Shown here: positions 34,254 through 42,890 of the stretch, one piece after another
Position numbering within the stretch: position 1 is the stretch's first letter
Layout: each line of letters starts with the position of its first letter
NCBI RefSeq assembly: GCF_001425205.1
Contig: NZ_LMDW01000021.1
Coordinates: forward strand, 41,336-105,335
Source of the DNA: Variovorax sp. Root411
Lineage (GTDB): Bacteria; Pseudomonadota; Gammaproteobacteria; Burkholderiales; Burkholderiaceae_C
Direction: 5' to 3'
DNA: 64,000 nt
Program-made: the position numbers and the translations under genes
The notes under the pieces: model-generated
What the model saw: only the letters and a program-made list of their open reading frames with translations
Database searches by the model: none
What the model was told of the DNA's origin: nothing

Positions 34254-34664
34254 GTGAAGTCTCTTCTCTGCGCCGCACTCGTGTCCCTTCTCGCCGCTCC
34301 CGCTGCCTTCGCGCAATCCGCGCCGGTGACCACGCCCAGCGGCCTGGTCTACCAGTCGCTCAAGGAAGGCACCGGTGCCTCGCCCGCCGCGACCGACGTG
34401 GTCAAGGTGCACTACCGCGGCACCTTCCCCGACACCGGCAAGGAGTTCGACAGCTCCTACAAGCGCGGCGAACCCACGGAGTTCCCGCTCAACGGCGTGA
34501 TCCCGTGCTGGACCGAAGGCGTGCAGAAGATGAAGCCGGGTGGCAAGGCCAAGCTGACCTGCCCGCCGTCGATCGCCTACGGTTCGCGCGGCGCGGGTGG
34601 CGTGATCCCGCCGAATGCCACGCTCAACTTCGAAGTGGAACTGGTGTCGGTTAGCAAGCGCTGA
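34254..34664 (+). CDS. FKBP-type peptidyl-prolyl cis-trans isomerase, exported
   Basis: 136 residues. A signal peptide (MKSLLCAALVSLLAAPAAFA type, residues 1-21) precedes one FKBP domain with VHYRGTFPDTGKEFDSSYKR, the GVIPCWTEGVQKMKPGGKAK stretch and AYGSRGAGGVIPPNATL. It catalyses prolyl isomerisation in the periplasm. GTG at 34254 is the start: GAGG lies 8 nt upstream, and it gives a clean signal peptide. Confidence 0.9.
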   Translation: MKSLLCAALVSLLAAPAAFAQSAPVTTPSGLVYQSLKEGTGASPAATDVVKVHYRGTFPDTGKEFDSSYKRGEPTEFPLNGVIPCWTEGVQKMKPGGKAKLTCPPSIAYGSRGAGGVIPPNATLNFEVELVSVSKR

Positions 34665-34697
34665 CCCCAGGGCTCTGCGCTGCTCTCTTCAGGGCGT

Positions 34698-34718
34698 GAT
34701 CACGCCGACGGCGTGATC
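34698..34718. terminator. Hairpin after the FKBP gene
   Basis: GATCACGCC, 3-nt loop, GGCGTGATC: a perfect 9-bp stem beginning 33 bp after the FKBP stop. It has no T run, so simple Rho-independent termination is doubtful; it may protect the 3' end of the mRNA. Confidence 0.45.
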
Positions 34719-34774
34719 GTTCAGAGCACTCGTTGATCGGCCGCACATCAGCAGCGTGCCCTGTGCGCAGGGCA

Positions 34775-34842
34775 CCGGGTGCTCCCCGCAGCGAAATAAA
34801 GGAGGAGCGAAGCGGGGGACATTCGCGGAGGGGAGCACCCGG
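34775..34842. repeat. Intergenic repeat bounded by 13-bp inverted arms
   Basis: CCGGGTGCTCCCC at 34775-34787 and GGGGAGCACCCGG at 34830-34842 are perfect inverted copies around a 42-bp centre rich in GCGAAATAAAGGAGGAGCGA. No ORF, no T run. It looks like a dispersed palindromic intergenic unit; only one copy is in the window. This and the hairpin before it account for the 241-bp gap. Confidence 0.6.
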
Positions 34843-34905
34843 TGGCCTGCGCACGCACCCTGAACAACAGCGAACGGCGCCCCAAACAAAAGCCCCGCCC
34901 GTATT

Positions 34906-36507
34906 TCAGACCCCCGGCTGATACTGATACAGCCAGGTTTCCGTAAGCGTCTTGTCCCCCGTCTTCAGGTAGAGCCGCATATCGACCGGCTCATTGCCTT
35001 CAGGCGTGAAGTCGAACTGCGCACGCCAATGGCCCGGCACGCCGTTGGGCACGGCCTCGGCGAAGATGTATGAGAACTTGCCGCGCGCCGCCGTCAGCAC
35101 CACCTCGGGCTTCACGCCGAAAGGCACGGTGGTCAGAGGCTGGCCGACGAACTCGACCATGAACTTGCGCACGCCCTGCGGCCGCGGCTGGCCCGGTTGC
35201 CCGCCGCGGCCGATGCGCGTTGCCATGCAGCGCGCGAGCGGCGACGGAAACGGCTCCTGGTCAGTCCAGTGCAGCCGGTACTGCAGGCTGTAGCTCGCGC
35301 CCGCCTTGGCATCGGCCTTCGGCACCCAGAAGGCGACGACGTTGTCGTGGATCTCGTCGTCGGTCGGAATCTCGATGAGTTGCACCGAGCCTTCGCCCCA
35401 ATCGCCCAGTGGCTCGATCCACAGGCTCGGGCGCTTCTCGTAGCCCACGCCGTCCTGGTAATGGTCGAACGAGCGGTCGCGCTGCAGCAGGCCGAAGCCA
35501 CGCGGCTTGGTGTCCGCGAACGCGGATGCACGCGTCTGCGTCGGGTTGTTGAGCGGGCGCCAGATGCGCTCGCCCGCGCCGTTCCAGATCGCGAGGCCGT
35601 CGGAGTCGTGCACCTCGGGGCGCCAGTCGATGGCAGTGGGCTTGATGGTTTCGGAGTACCAGTACATCGACGTGAGCGGCACGAGGCCCAGCCGCGACAC
35701 GTCGCGGCGCAGGAACATGCGCGCGTCGATGTCCATGATCACGGCCTTGGTGCGCTGCATGACGAACTTGAACACGCCCGTCACGCTCGGCCCTTCGAGC
35801 AGCGCGTAGACCGTCATCGAGGTGGTGTTGTTCGCGGCCGGCGTCTCGAAGTAGAAGCGCGTGAAGCTCGGAAATTCCTCCGGCTTGTCGGGCACCGCCA
35901 CGTCGAGCGCGATGCCGCGCGCCGACAGCCCGTACTGGTAGAGCTCGCCGATGGCGCGGAAGTAGGAGGCGCCGAGGAACGCGACCCAGTCGTTCTTCTG
36001 CCAGTCGAGCTTGGCCTGGTCGCCCAGCCGGCTCTCCTGCAGGCGAAAGCCCGCGAAGCCCGCCCCAGGCGGCAGCGCGCGCGCGGGGCTGTCGGGCGGC
36101 ATCGAGAAGTAGGTGGGGCTGTAGAGCACCTCGCGGGCGAAGGCATCGCCGTCGGTGTTCTCGAGCACGTGCATGCGAACCGGCGTCTGGAAGTAGCGGC
36201 CGAGGTGGAAGAAGGTGACCGGGAACGCGCCGGGCCCGTCGCGGAACAGGGCGTTGGCGGGGTCGAATTTGATCTTGCCGTGCGCGTCGTAGTCGATGCG
36301 GTCGAGCACCTCGGGCGCCAGCGGTGCCGCGGCCGCGTACGGCCTCGCGGCGAGCGACTTCGCTTGTGCGACCAGCGCATCGAAGGAGAAGGGCGCGGGC
36401 TGGCTCAGCTGCAGGCCGTTGGCGGCCAGTGCCTCTTCGGGCAATCCGAGGGCGGCGAGTGCGGCAGCGGCTCCGCCGGCGGCAAGGAAGGATCGGCGAT
36501 CAAGCAT
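34906..36507 (-). CDS. opgD: Glucan biosynthesis protein D (periplasmic glucan, OpgG/OpgD family)
   Basis: 533 residues. A twin-arginine signal (DRRSFLAAGGAAAALAALG) sends the folded protein to the periplasm, which is the mark of OpgD rather than OpgG. The mature part matches the family throughout: FDALVAQAKSLAARPY, RDGPGAFPVTFFHLG, ALDVAVPDKPEEFPSFTRFY, MYWYSETIKPTAIDWRPEVH and EPLGDWGEGSVQL. It shapes osmoregulated periplasmic glucans. The ATG at 36507 is selected because it places RR at residues 4-5. Confidence 0.9.
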   Translation of the reverse strand: MLDRRSFLAAGGAAAALAALGLPEEALAANGLQLSQPAPFSFDALVAQAKSLAARPYAAAAPLAPEVLDRIDYDAHGKIKFDPANALFRDGPGAFPVTFFHLGRYFQTPVRMHVLENTDGDAFAREVLYSPTYFSMPPDSPARALPPGAGFAGFRLQESRLGDQAKLDWQKNDWVAFLGASYFRAIGELYQYGLSARGIALDVAVPDKPEEFPSFTRFYFETPAANNTTSMTVYALLEGPSVTGVFKFVMQRTKAVIMDIDARMFLRRDVSRLGLVPLTSMYWYSETIKPTAIDWRPEVHDSDGLAIWNGAGERIWRPLNNPTQTRASAFADTKPRGFGLLQRDRSFDHYQDGVGYEKRPSLWIEPLGDWGEGSVQLIEIPTDDEIHDNVVAFWVPKADAKAGASYSLQYRLHWTDQEPFPSPLARCMATRIGRGGQPGQPRPQGVRKFMVEFVGQPLTTVPFGVKPEVVLTAARGKFSYIFAEAVPNGVPGHWRAQFDFTPEGNEPVDMRLYLKTGDKTLTETWLYQYQPGV

Positions 36508-36685
36508 GTGGTTCTTGAGGGTTGCGAATCTTGATGGAGGGGGAAGGAGAGGAGCGACGGGAACGACAGCGCATTTTCCGCGACCGGGCAACGCCGGCAA
36601 GCTTGACCGGGGCCCAGGCCGCATCGCGTCAGTCATGCAGCGCAAGCCGGGCCGGACAAAGCCGGCAATTCACGAAATTGTGCGT

Positions 36686-37528
36686 TTATGTATCGACACT
36701 GTCCGTCGCCTCCAGCGCGTAGAGCGCATACAGCGACACGCCGAGAAACAGCATGACCATCGGCGCGAACAGCGTATAGGCCGGGCCGATGCCCTCCAGC
36801 ACGCGGTAGGTGGAGGCAAGCCGCAGGCGCCGGTGAGGCTGCGTCAGCTCGGACGACCGGCGGATTCCCCAGTTGAACTCCGCGCCGGTGGCGCGCACCG
36901 AAGGGTGCTGCCTTCCACGCCCCACCCCGAGCCAGCACATGGCATCGAAGACCAGCATCGAGCCCGCGGGCGCGCGTTCGCCGAAGGTGGCGAGCACCGC
37001 CTGCACCTGCTCGGGCTTCAGGTACATCAGCACGCCTTCGGTGAACAGGAACACGGGCGCGGCTCTGCGCTTGCGCGGCAGGTCCAGCCGCTCCCACCAG
37101 TCGGGCGCGGTCAGGTCGAGTTCGCGCAGGTCGTGGCGTTCGTTGATCTCGGGGATCAGGTCGCGGCGCAGCTCGAGCACCTCGGGCAGGTCGGCGTCGG
37201 TCATGCGGGCCTTGCCATCGTCCAGCCACTGGAAGTAGTGGCTCAGGCCGCAACCCATGTTCACCACGCGTCCGCCGGGATGCTCCTTGAGGAAGTCCTG
37301 GGCCAGGCTGCGGAAGCGGCGCGTGCGGGAGAGGATGCAGTAGATGGTCGTCCGGTCTTCCGGCAGCGCGTGGCCGTCGTCGCGGATCTGCTCCAGGATG
37401 CCCGCGGCGTATGCGTCCCGCACGGCCATCTGCGGAAAGATCGCATCGCCCGAGGCCCGTGCGGCAAGGGGAATCCGCAACGTGGAAGGAACGGCGGAGA
37501 GGAGTCGTGCAGGTTTGCCGGTGGTCAT
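36686..37528 (-). CDS. Class I SAM-dependent methyltransferase, leucine carboxyl methyltransferase-like
   Basis: 280 residues. The SAM motif is VVNMGCGLSHYFQWLDDG, followed by DADLPEVLELRRDLIPE and the LCM-type FLFTEGVLMYLKPEQV. The substrate is unknown; relatives methylate carboxyl groups of polyketides or small acids. The ATG at 37528 is likely, with 37573 an alternative; neither has a good ribosome binding site. The reading frame is open without a stop back through the LysR gene upstream to 38539, giving a 617-codon ORF, because the LysR gene has lost its own stop by a frameshift. Confidence 0.7.
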   Translation of the reverse strand: MTTGKPARLLSAVPSTLRIPLAARASGDAIFPQMAVRDAYAAGILEQIRDDGHALPEDRTTIYCILSRTRRFRSLAQDFLKEHPGGRVVNMGCGLSHYFQWLDDGKARMTDADLPEVLELRRDLIPEINERHDLRELDLTAPDWWERLDLPRKRRAAPVFLFTEGVLMYLKPEQVQAVLATFGERAPAGSMLVFDAMCWLGVGRGRQHPSVRATGAEFNWGIRRSSELTQPHRRLRLASTYRVLEGIGPAYTLFAPMVMLFLGVSLYALYALEATDSVDT

Positions 37529-37619
37529 GAATGCGGGAACGAGGCCATGTGCAAAGTCTGGCCGCTGCGGCATTGCGCGGCAAGTCAGTCTTTGGTTATG
37601 AGCGGCATCGCCATCGCCA

Positions 37620-38539
37620 TCATGGTCCGGCCTGGCGCAGGAGGTGTTCGGCCAGCAGCTGCGCAGCCGGGGAGAGGACGCTCCCGTCTTCGTCGCCATC
37701 AGCAATCGCCGCGTGGCCCACGCATCCTTGAGCCGCACGACCTTCAGATCGAGCGCCGCCACCTGCGCCTTGCACGCAGCCAGCGGCACCACGCCGATGC
37801 CGAGGTTGGCCGCGATCATGTGGCACATCGCGTCGAAGCTGCGCACCTGCACGCGCAGCCGCATCGGAACGCCGGCCTGCTCGGCGGCGCGCGATGTGAG
37901 TTCCAGCAGCGAGCTGCTGCGGTTCAGCCCCACGAACTCGTGCGCGAGGCAGGTCTTGAAGTCGACCTGCTTGACGCGCGCGCGGGCCAGCGGATGCTGC
38001 CTTGCGCAAAGCACCACCAGCTCGTCGGTCTGGAAGGGCGCGACGTCGAGGCCGTAGGCGGGCGTGTTCTCCGCGAACACGCCGACGTCGGCCAGGCCAT
38101 CGACCAGCGCGCGCACGATGTCGCCGCTCAACTGCTCCTCGACCTCGACGCGGATGTCGGGATGCTGCGCGAGAAAGGTGGCGAGCGTGGTGGGCAGGAA
38201 CTCCGTCAGCGCCGACATGTTGGCCCACAGCCGCACGTGGCCGCGTACGCCGCTCGAATAGTCGTTGAGCTCGTTGCTGAATTGCTCGAAGCCCTGGAAC
38301 AGCCGCATCGCGTGCTGCATCGCCACATGTCCCGCTGGCGTGAGCGCAATGCCCTGGGAACTGCGTTCGAGCAGCTTCGATCCCGTTGCCGCCTCGAAGT
38401 CCGAAAGCCGCCGGCTCGCCGCCGACAGCGCGAGGTGGCATGCCTCCGCGCCCTTGGTGATGCTGCCCGACTGGGCCACGGCGCAGAAGAGGCGCAGCGT
38501 CACGAAGTCGACGCGCGCGGGGTTGATGGGGGTGGGCAT
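37620..38539 (-). CDS. LysR-family transcriptional regulator with a frameshift near the C-terminus
   Basis: About 306 residues if one base is restored. N-terminal HTH at residues 10-70 (VAQSGSITKGAEACHLALSA), then a LysR effector domain. In the start frame it is typical up to LLMATKTGAS near position 37680, after which the text SPRLRSCWPNT is not LysR-like; in the neighbouring frame the expected SPAAQLLAEHLLRQ tail and a stop at 37620 appear. One base seems to be missing around 37675. Without it the protein reads on into the methyltransferase. It may be a real mutation or a base-calling error. It is divergent from the CoA transferase operon and is its likely regulator. Confidence 0.7.
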
Positions 38540-38567
38540 CGGCGGATTCTAGAGAGGAGGGCGGTGA

Positions 38568-38588
38568 CCCTTCGCGTTTCGCGAAGGG
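38568..38588. promoter_or_regulatory. 21-bp perfect palindrome between LysR and the CoA transferase gene
   Basis: CCCTTCGCG, TTT, CGCGAAGGG. It lies 29 bp from the LysR start and 80 bp before the CoA transferase start, where a LysR-type regulator would bind. Confidence 0.55.
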
Positions 38589-38667
38589 ATGCTGCCGTCA
38601 CGGCAATTCCGCCGAACGCGATCTGTTCCTAGAGTCGAGGCAACCCAACCTGGAGACAGACGTAGAC

Positions 38668-39840
38668 ATGAATGCACTCGAAGGCCTGAAGGTGCTGGAG
38701 CTCGGCCAGCTCATCGCCGGCCCCTTCGCCGGCAAGACCCTGGCGGAGTTCGGCGCCGACGTGATCAAGGTGGAGCCGGCCGGTGTCGGCGACCCGCTGC
38801 GCAAGTGGCGGCTGCTGCGCGGCGGCACCTCGGTGTGGTGGGAGGTGCAGTCGCGCAACAAGCGCTCCGTGTGCCTCGACCTGCGCAGTGCCGAGGGCCA
38901 GGAAGCGGCACGCGCGCTGGCGCTCGAAGCAGACGTGCTCATCGAGAACTTCAAGCCCGGCACCCTCGAAGGCTGGGGCCTGGGGTGGGAGCAGCTGCAT
39001 GCGCTGAACCCGCGGCTCATCATGCTGCGCATCTCGGGCTACGGGCAGACCGGGCCCTACCGCGACAAGCCCGGCTTCGGCGTGCTCGGCGAATCGATGG
39101 GCGGGCTGCGCTACCTGAGCGGCGAGCCCGGCCGCGTGCCGGTGCGCGTGGGCATCTCGCTCGGCGACACGCTGGCGGCGCTGCATGGCGTGATTGGCGT
39201 GCTGACCGCGCTGCATCACCGCACGGCCCATGGCGGGGAAGGGCAATTCATCGACGTGGCGCTGTACGAGTCGGTGTTCAACGTGATGGAAAGCCTGCTG
39301 CCCGAGTACGACGCCTTCGGGGCCGTGCGCGAACGCGCCGGCAGTGCGCTTCCCGGCATCGCACCGACCAATGCCTACCGGTGCAACGACGGGCACTACG
39401 TGCTGGTGGCCGGCAACGGCGACAGCATCTTCCGCCGGCTGATGCGGGCCATCGGGCGAGAAGACCTGGAAAACGACGAACAACTGCGGCACAACGACGG
39501 GCGCGTGCTGCGCGTGGAAGAGATCGACGCCGCCATCGAGGCCTGGACGCAGCACCGCAGCCGCGACGAGGCGCTGGCCGTGCTCGATGCGGCCGGCGTG
39601 CCGGCCGGGCGCATCTATACCGTGGCTGACATCGCGAGCGACCCGCAGTACCTGGCGCGCGGGATGATCGTGGAGGCGCCCACGTCCGACGGCGCCACGC
39701 TGAAGGTGCCCGGCGTCGTGCCCAAGCTCAGTGCCACGCCGGGCCGTATCGCGCGCCCCGCGCCGCGCCTTGGCGAGCACACCGGCGACCTGCAAAGCGC
39801 CGGCTGGCCAGCGCGCAGCGCGGAAAGCGAGCTCGTATGA
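38668..39840 (+). CDS. CaiB/BaiF family III acyl-CoA transferase
   Basis: 390 residues. Family III CoA transferase with LELGQLIAGPFAGKTLAEFGADVIKVEP at the N-terminus, SRNKRSVCLDLRS, and the catalytic Asp167 in GISLGDTLAALHG, then GQFIDVALYESVFN. It moves CoA from one carboxylic acid to another. The stop overlaps the lyase start by 4 bp. The chain transferase, HMG-CoA-lyase-like enzyme, VOC protein and Bug receptor suggests import and cleavage of a branched dicarboxylate such as 3-hydroxy-3-methylglutarate; that substrate is inferred. Confidence 0.9.
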   Translation: MNALEGLKVLELGQLIAGPFAGKTLAEFGADVIKVEPAGVGDPLRKWRLLRGGTSVWWEVQSRNKRSVCLDLRSAEGQEAARALALEADVLIENFKPGTLEGWGLGWEQLHALNPRLIMLRISGYGQTGPYRDKPGFGVLGESMGGLRYLSGEPGRVPVRVGISLGDTLAALHGVIGVLTALHHRTAHGGEGQFIDVALYESVFNVMESLLPEYDAFGAVRERAGSALPGIAPTNAYRCNDGHYVLVAGNGDSIFRRLMRAIGREDLENDEQLRHNDGRVLRVEEIDAAIEAWTQHRSRDEALAVLDAAGVPAGRIYTVADIASDPQYLARGMIVEAPTSDGATLKVPGVVPKLSATPGRIARPAPRLGEHTGDLQSAGWPARSAESELV

Positions 39841-40820
39841 AGGCGGGCAACGGCAAGCGACTGCTCATCAACGAGGTGGCCACCCGCGACGGCTTCCAGA
39901 TGGAAAGCCGCTTCATTCCCACCGACGACAAGGTCGCGCTGATCGACCGGCTCAGCGGGCTGGGCTACGCCAGGATCGAAGTCACGTCGTTCACCTCGGC
40001 AAAGGCGATTCCGGCATTGCGCGACGGCGAGGAGGTGATGCAGCGCATCGCCCGCCGTCCGGGCGTGGTCTACACCGCGCTGGTGCCGAACGTGCGCGGT
40101 GCGGAGCGCGCGCTGGAAAGCCGCATCGACGAGTTCAACATCGTCATGTCGGTGAGCGAGACGCACAACCTCGCCAACCTGCGCATGACGCGCGAGCAGT
40201 CGTTCGCGCAGCTGACCGGGGTGATCGCGCTGGCGAAGCAAGCCGGGGTGCCGGTGAACGTGTCGCTGTCCTGCGTATTCGGCTGTCCGATGGAAGGCGA
40301 GGTGCCGCTGGCGGCGGTGCGCGGCTGGATCGAGCGGTTCGCTGCGCTGGAGGTGCAGGGCGTGACGCTGTGCGATACGACGGGCATGGCCTATCCCACA
40401 CAGGTGCAGGCCCTCTGCGAAGGCGTGATCGCGGGCCATCGCCGGATGGATTGGACTGCTCACTTCCACAACACGCGCGGCATGGGCCTTGCCAACACCG
40501 TGGCCGCCGTCGAAGCCGGCATCCGCCGCCTCGACATGTCGCTCGGCGGCATCGGCGGCTGCCCCTACGCGCCGGGTGCGACCGGCAACGTCGCGACCGA
40601 AGACGTGGTCCACATGCTGCAGTGCATGGGCTGGGACACCGGCATGGACCTGGACGGCCTGATCGCCGCCGCTGCCGAACTGGAAGTGCTCGTGCAGCAC
40701 GGGCTGTCGAGCCAGGTCTCGCGTGCGGGGCACCGGCTGATGCGGCACGCGCCGCCGGCGGATTTCAACGACATCGTCGCCCGCGCCCAGGCGCGCGGGC
40801 AGAAGGAGCTCCACCCGTGA
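39837..40820 (+). CDS. Hydroxymethylglutaryl-CoA lyase
   Basis: 327 residues, HMGL-like TIM barrel. RDGFQMESR near residue 17 carries the catalytic Arg-Asp, metal ligands lie in HFHNTRGMG, SLSCVFGCPMEGE is the family segment and the catalytic Cys is in GGIGGCPYAPGATGNVATED, nearly the same as the human loop. It splits HMG-CoA into acetyl-CoA and acetoacetate. Coupled to the CoA transferase and to the VOC gene by overlaps. Acetoacetate could be activated by scoAB at 42.9-44.3 kb. Confidence 0.9.
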   Translation: MKAGNGKRLLINEVATRDGFQMESRFIPTDDKVALIDRLSGLGYARIEVTSFTSAKAIPALRDGEEVMQRIARRPGVVYTALVPNVRGAERALESRIDEFNIVMSVSETHNLANLRMTREQSFAQLTGVIALAKQAGVPVNVSLSCVFGCPMEGEVPLAAVRGWIERFAALEVQGVTLCDTTGMAYPTQVQALCEGVIAGHRRMDWTAHFHNTRGMGLANTVAAVEAGIRRLDMSLGGIGGCPYAPGATGNVATEDVVHMLQCMGWDTGMDLDGLIAAAAELEVLVQHGLSSQVSRAGHRLMRHAPPADFNDIVARAQARGQKELHP

Positions 40821-41197
40821 TCGACCATCTGGACCACCTCGTGCTGACGACTGCGCATGAAGAAGCCTGCACCCGCTTCTACGTCGACGTGATGGGCATG
40901 ACGCTCGAGAGCTTCGGCGCAGGGCGCAAGGCCTTCCGCTTCGGCCGCCAGAAGATCAACCTGCACGTGAAGGGCCACGAATTTGAGCCCAAGGCGCAAC
41001 TGCCGACGCCGGGTTCGCTCGACCTGTGCTTCATTGCCGGCGTGCCGCTCGAAGCCGTCATCGCACGGCTCGAGGAAATGGGCGTGCCGATCGTGGAAGG
41101 GCCCGTGATGCGCACGGGCGCCACCTCGCGCATCCGCTCGGTCTATGTGCGCGACCCCGACCTGAACCTGATCGAGATTTCGGAGCTCGCGCCCTGA
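40817..41197 (+). CDS. VOC family protein (glyoxalase/dioxygenase superfamily)
   Basis: 126 residues starting at GTG 40817, which overlaps the lyase stop; AAGGAG lies 9 nt upstream. Two beta-alpha-beta-beta-beta units are visible: IDHLDHLVLTTAHEEACTRF with metal His, and SVYVRDPDLNLIEISE with metal Glu. The enzymatic role is open (epimerase, lyase or isomerase). It belongs to the CoA transferase-lyase operon. Confidence 0.82.
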   Translation: MIDHLDHLVLTTAHEEACTRFYVDVMGMTLESFGAGRKAFRFGRQKINLHVKGHEFEPKAQLPTPGSLDLCFIAGVPLEAVIARLEEMGVPIVEGPVMRTGATSRIRSVYVRDPDLNLIEISELAP

Positions 41198-41245
41198 CGG
41201 CGCAGCCCCGAAGACAGCCAACACAAAACCACCTGGAGACAAACC

Positions 41246-42214
41246 ATGAAACCCATCCACCGCCTTCTCGCAGTCGGCCTCGCGCTGGCCGGCTCGGCTG
41301 CCGCCGCCGCCGACGCGTGGCCTTCGAAGCCGATCACCTTCGTCGTGCCCACGGCGCCCGCCGGCTCCACCGACATCATGGCCCGCCTGGTCGGCGAGCC
41401 GCTGCAGCGCGCGCTGGGCCAGCCCATCGTGGTGGACAACAAGCCCGGCGCCAGCGGCAACATCGGCACCGAGTTCGTGGCCCGTGCGGCGCCCGACGGC
41501 TACACGCTGCTGATGCAGTACTCGGGCTACCACGTCGGCAACCCCTCGCTCTACCCGAACATCAAGTGGAGCCCGACGAAAGACTTCGTGCCGGTGGCGA
41601 TGGTGATGCGCGCACCGCACGTCGTCGCGGTAAGCGGCAAGCTGCCGGTGAACTCGATGAAGGAACTCATCGAGTACGGCAAGAAGAAGGGCGGCGGCCT
41701 GTTCTACGCCTCGTCCGGCAATGGCTCGATCCAGCACATCGCAGGCGAACTGCTGTCGCGGCAGTCGAAGCAGGCGATGACGCACGTGCCGTACAAGGGT
41801 TCGGGACCGGCGATCAACGACCTCATCGCGGGCAACGTCGACATGTTCATCACCACACCGCCTTCGGTCATCGGCCATTTCGCGAGTGGGCGCATCAAGG
41901 CGCTGGCGTACACGGGCGCCAGACGCCATCCGTCGATGCCCAACGTGCCGACCTCGGCCGAGGCGGGCTTGCCGGGCTACGAGGTCGAGTCGTGGTTCGC
42001 GGTGTTCGCGCCGGCGAAGACGCCGCCCGAGGTCGTCGCGAGGCTCAGCACCGAGATCAAGAAAATCGTGGAGAGCGAAGCGTTCCGCAAGAAGGTGGAC
42101 GAGCAGGGCGCCTTCGCGATCTACATGGATTCGCCGACGCTCGGCAAGTTCGTCGACCAGGAACTGGCGAGCTGGTCGAAGGTGATCAAGTCGGCGGACA
42201 TCAAGCCCGACTGA
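41246..42214 (+). CDS. Tripartite tricarboxylate transporter receptor, Bug/TctC family
   Basis: 322-residue periplasmic binding protein with a signal peptide ending about residue 22 (AGSAAAAADA). Bug marks are WPSKPITFVVPTAPAGSTDIMAR, QPIVVDNKPGASGNIGTEFV and the substrate loop QYSGYHVGNPSLYP. It follows the VOC gene by 48 bp, after a GGAGAC ribosome binding site, and so is part of the same operon. The membrane subunits TctA/TctB are not nearby, which is normal for orphan Bug proteins. Confidence 0.92.
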   Translation: MKPIHRLLAVGLALAGSAAAAADAWPSKPITFVVPTAPAGSTDIMARLVGEPLQRALGQPIVVDNKPGASGNIGTEFVARAAPDGYTLLMQYSGYHVGNPSLYPNIKWSPTKDFVPVAMVMRAPHVVAVSGKLPVNSMKELIEYGKKKGGGLFYASSGNGSIQHIAGELLSRQSKQAMTHVPYKGSGPAINDLIAGNVDMFITTPPSVIGHFASGRIKALAYTGARRHPSMPNVPTSAEAGLPGYEVESWFAVFAPAKTPPEVVARLSTEIKKIVESEAFRKKVDEQGAFAIYMDSPTLGKFVDQELASWSKVIKSADIKPD

Positions 42215-42229
42215 CGAGGGCCGCGCAAC

Positions 42230-42796
42230 CTAGCCCGCGATCAGCTTCTGCACCAGCTCGGCCGTGGTCGCGGCTGCGTACTTGCGCATCAGCCGCGCCC
42301 GATGCAGCTCGACCGTTCGGTGGCTGATGCCGAGCGCCTTGCCGATCTCCTTCGAGGTCAGCCCGCGCATCACCTGCGCCGCCACCTCGCGCTCGCGCGG
42401 CGTGAGCTCGGCTTTCACGGCGCGGCGCGAGCCCAGGTCCTCGAAGGTCCAGATGCCGGCCTCGTGCGGTGCGGCCCGGTTCAGCGCGTGGCCCGTGACG
42501 TGGCACCAGAAGGTCTCGCCGGCGATCGCGCCATGCAGCCCGCCCAGCCGCCTCATCATGCGGTTGTCCGCGTAGTGCCCGCTGGCATTCAGGAAGGGCT
42601 CCATGCGCTTGCCGATGCGCTCGAACTCGGCCACGCTGGGGTACAGGATGCTGAACGAATGCCCGACCAATGCAGAGGGCGTTGCGCCAAAGATCTCGCA
42701 CACGCGCACGTTGCAGGCCACGATGGTGCGGTTGCTCGACACCACCATGCCGACGGGCGCGTGTTCAAAGGCCAGCCGGTAATCGATCTCGGGCAT
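42230..42796 (-). CDS. PAS domain and LuxR-type HTH transcriptional regulator
   Basis: 188 residues. A PAS fold (residues 8-120: YRLAFEHAPVGMVVSSNRTI, ATPSALVGHSFSILYPS) joins a LuxR/FixJ HTH (AELTPREREVAAQVMRGLTS, KEIGKALGISHRTVELHRAR). It is divergent from scoAB, with a near-palindrome between. It is probably a direct regulator of scoAB; the PAS ligand is unknown. Confidence 0.88.
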   Translation of the reverse strand: MPEIDYRLAFEHAPVGMVVSSNRTIVACNVRVCEIFGATPSALVGHSFSILYPSVAEFERIGKRMEPFLNASGHYADNRMMRRLGGLHGAIAGETFWCHVTGHALNRAAPHEAGIWTFEDLGSRRAVKAELTPREREVAAQVMRGLTSKEIGKALGISHRTVELHRARLMRKYAAATTAELVQKLIAG

Positions 42797-42815
42797 CGGG
42801 GGTCACCATTACGAA

Positions 42816-42841
42816 ATACTACGTATGCGAGTAGGTAGTAT
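42816..42841. promoter_or_regulatory. Inverted repeat ATACTAC-N12-GTAGTAT, probable operator of the PAS-LuxR protein
   Basis: Perfect 7-bp arms with a 12-bp spacer, 20 bp upstream of the regulator start and 50 bp before scoA. The dyad and its place between the two divergent genes fit a dimeric LuxR-type regulator. Confidence 0.6.
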
Positions 42842-42890
42842 CGTTCAGGGCTTTCCCACCTCTCTCCAATTCATCCATCAAGGAGCCCGA

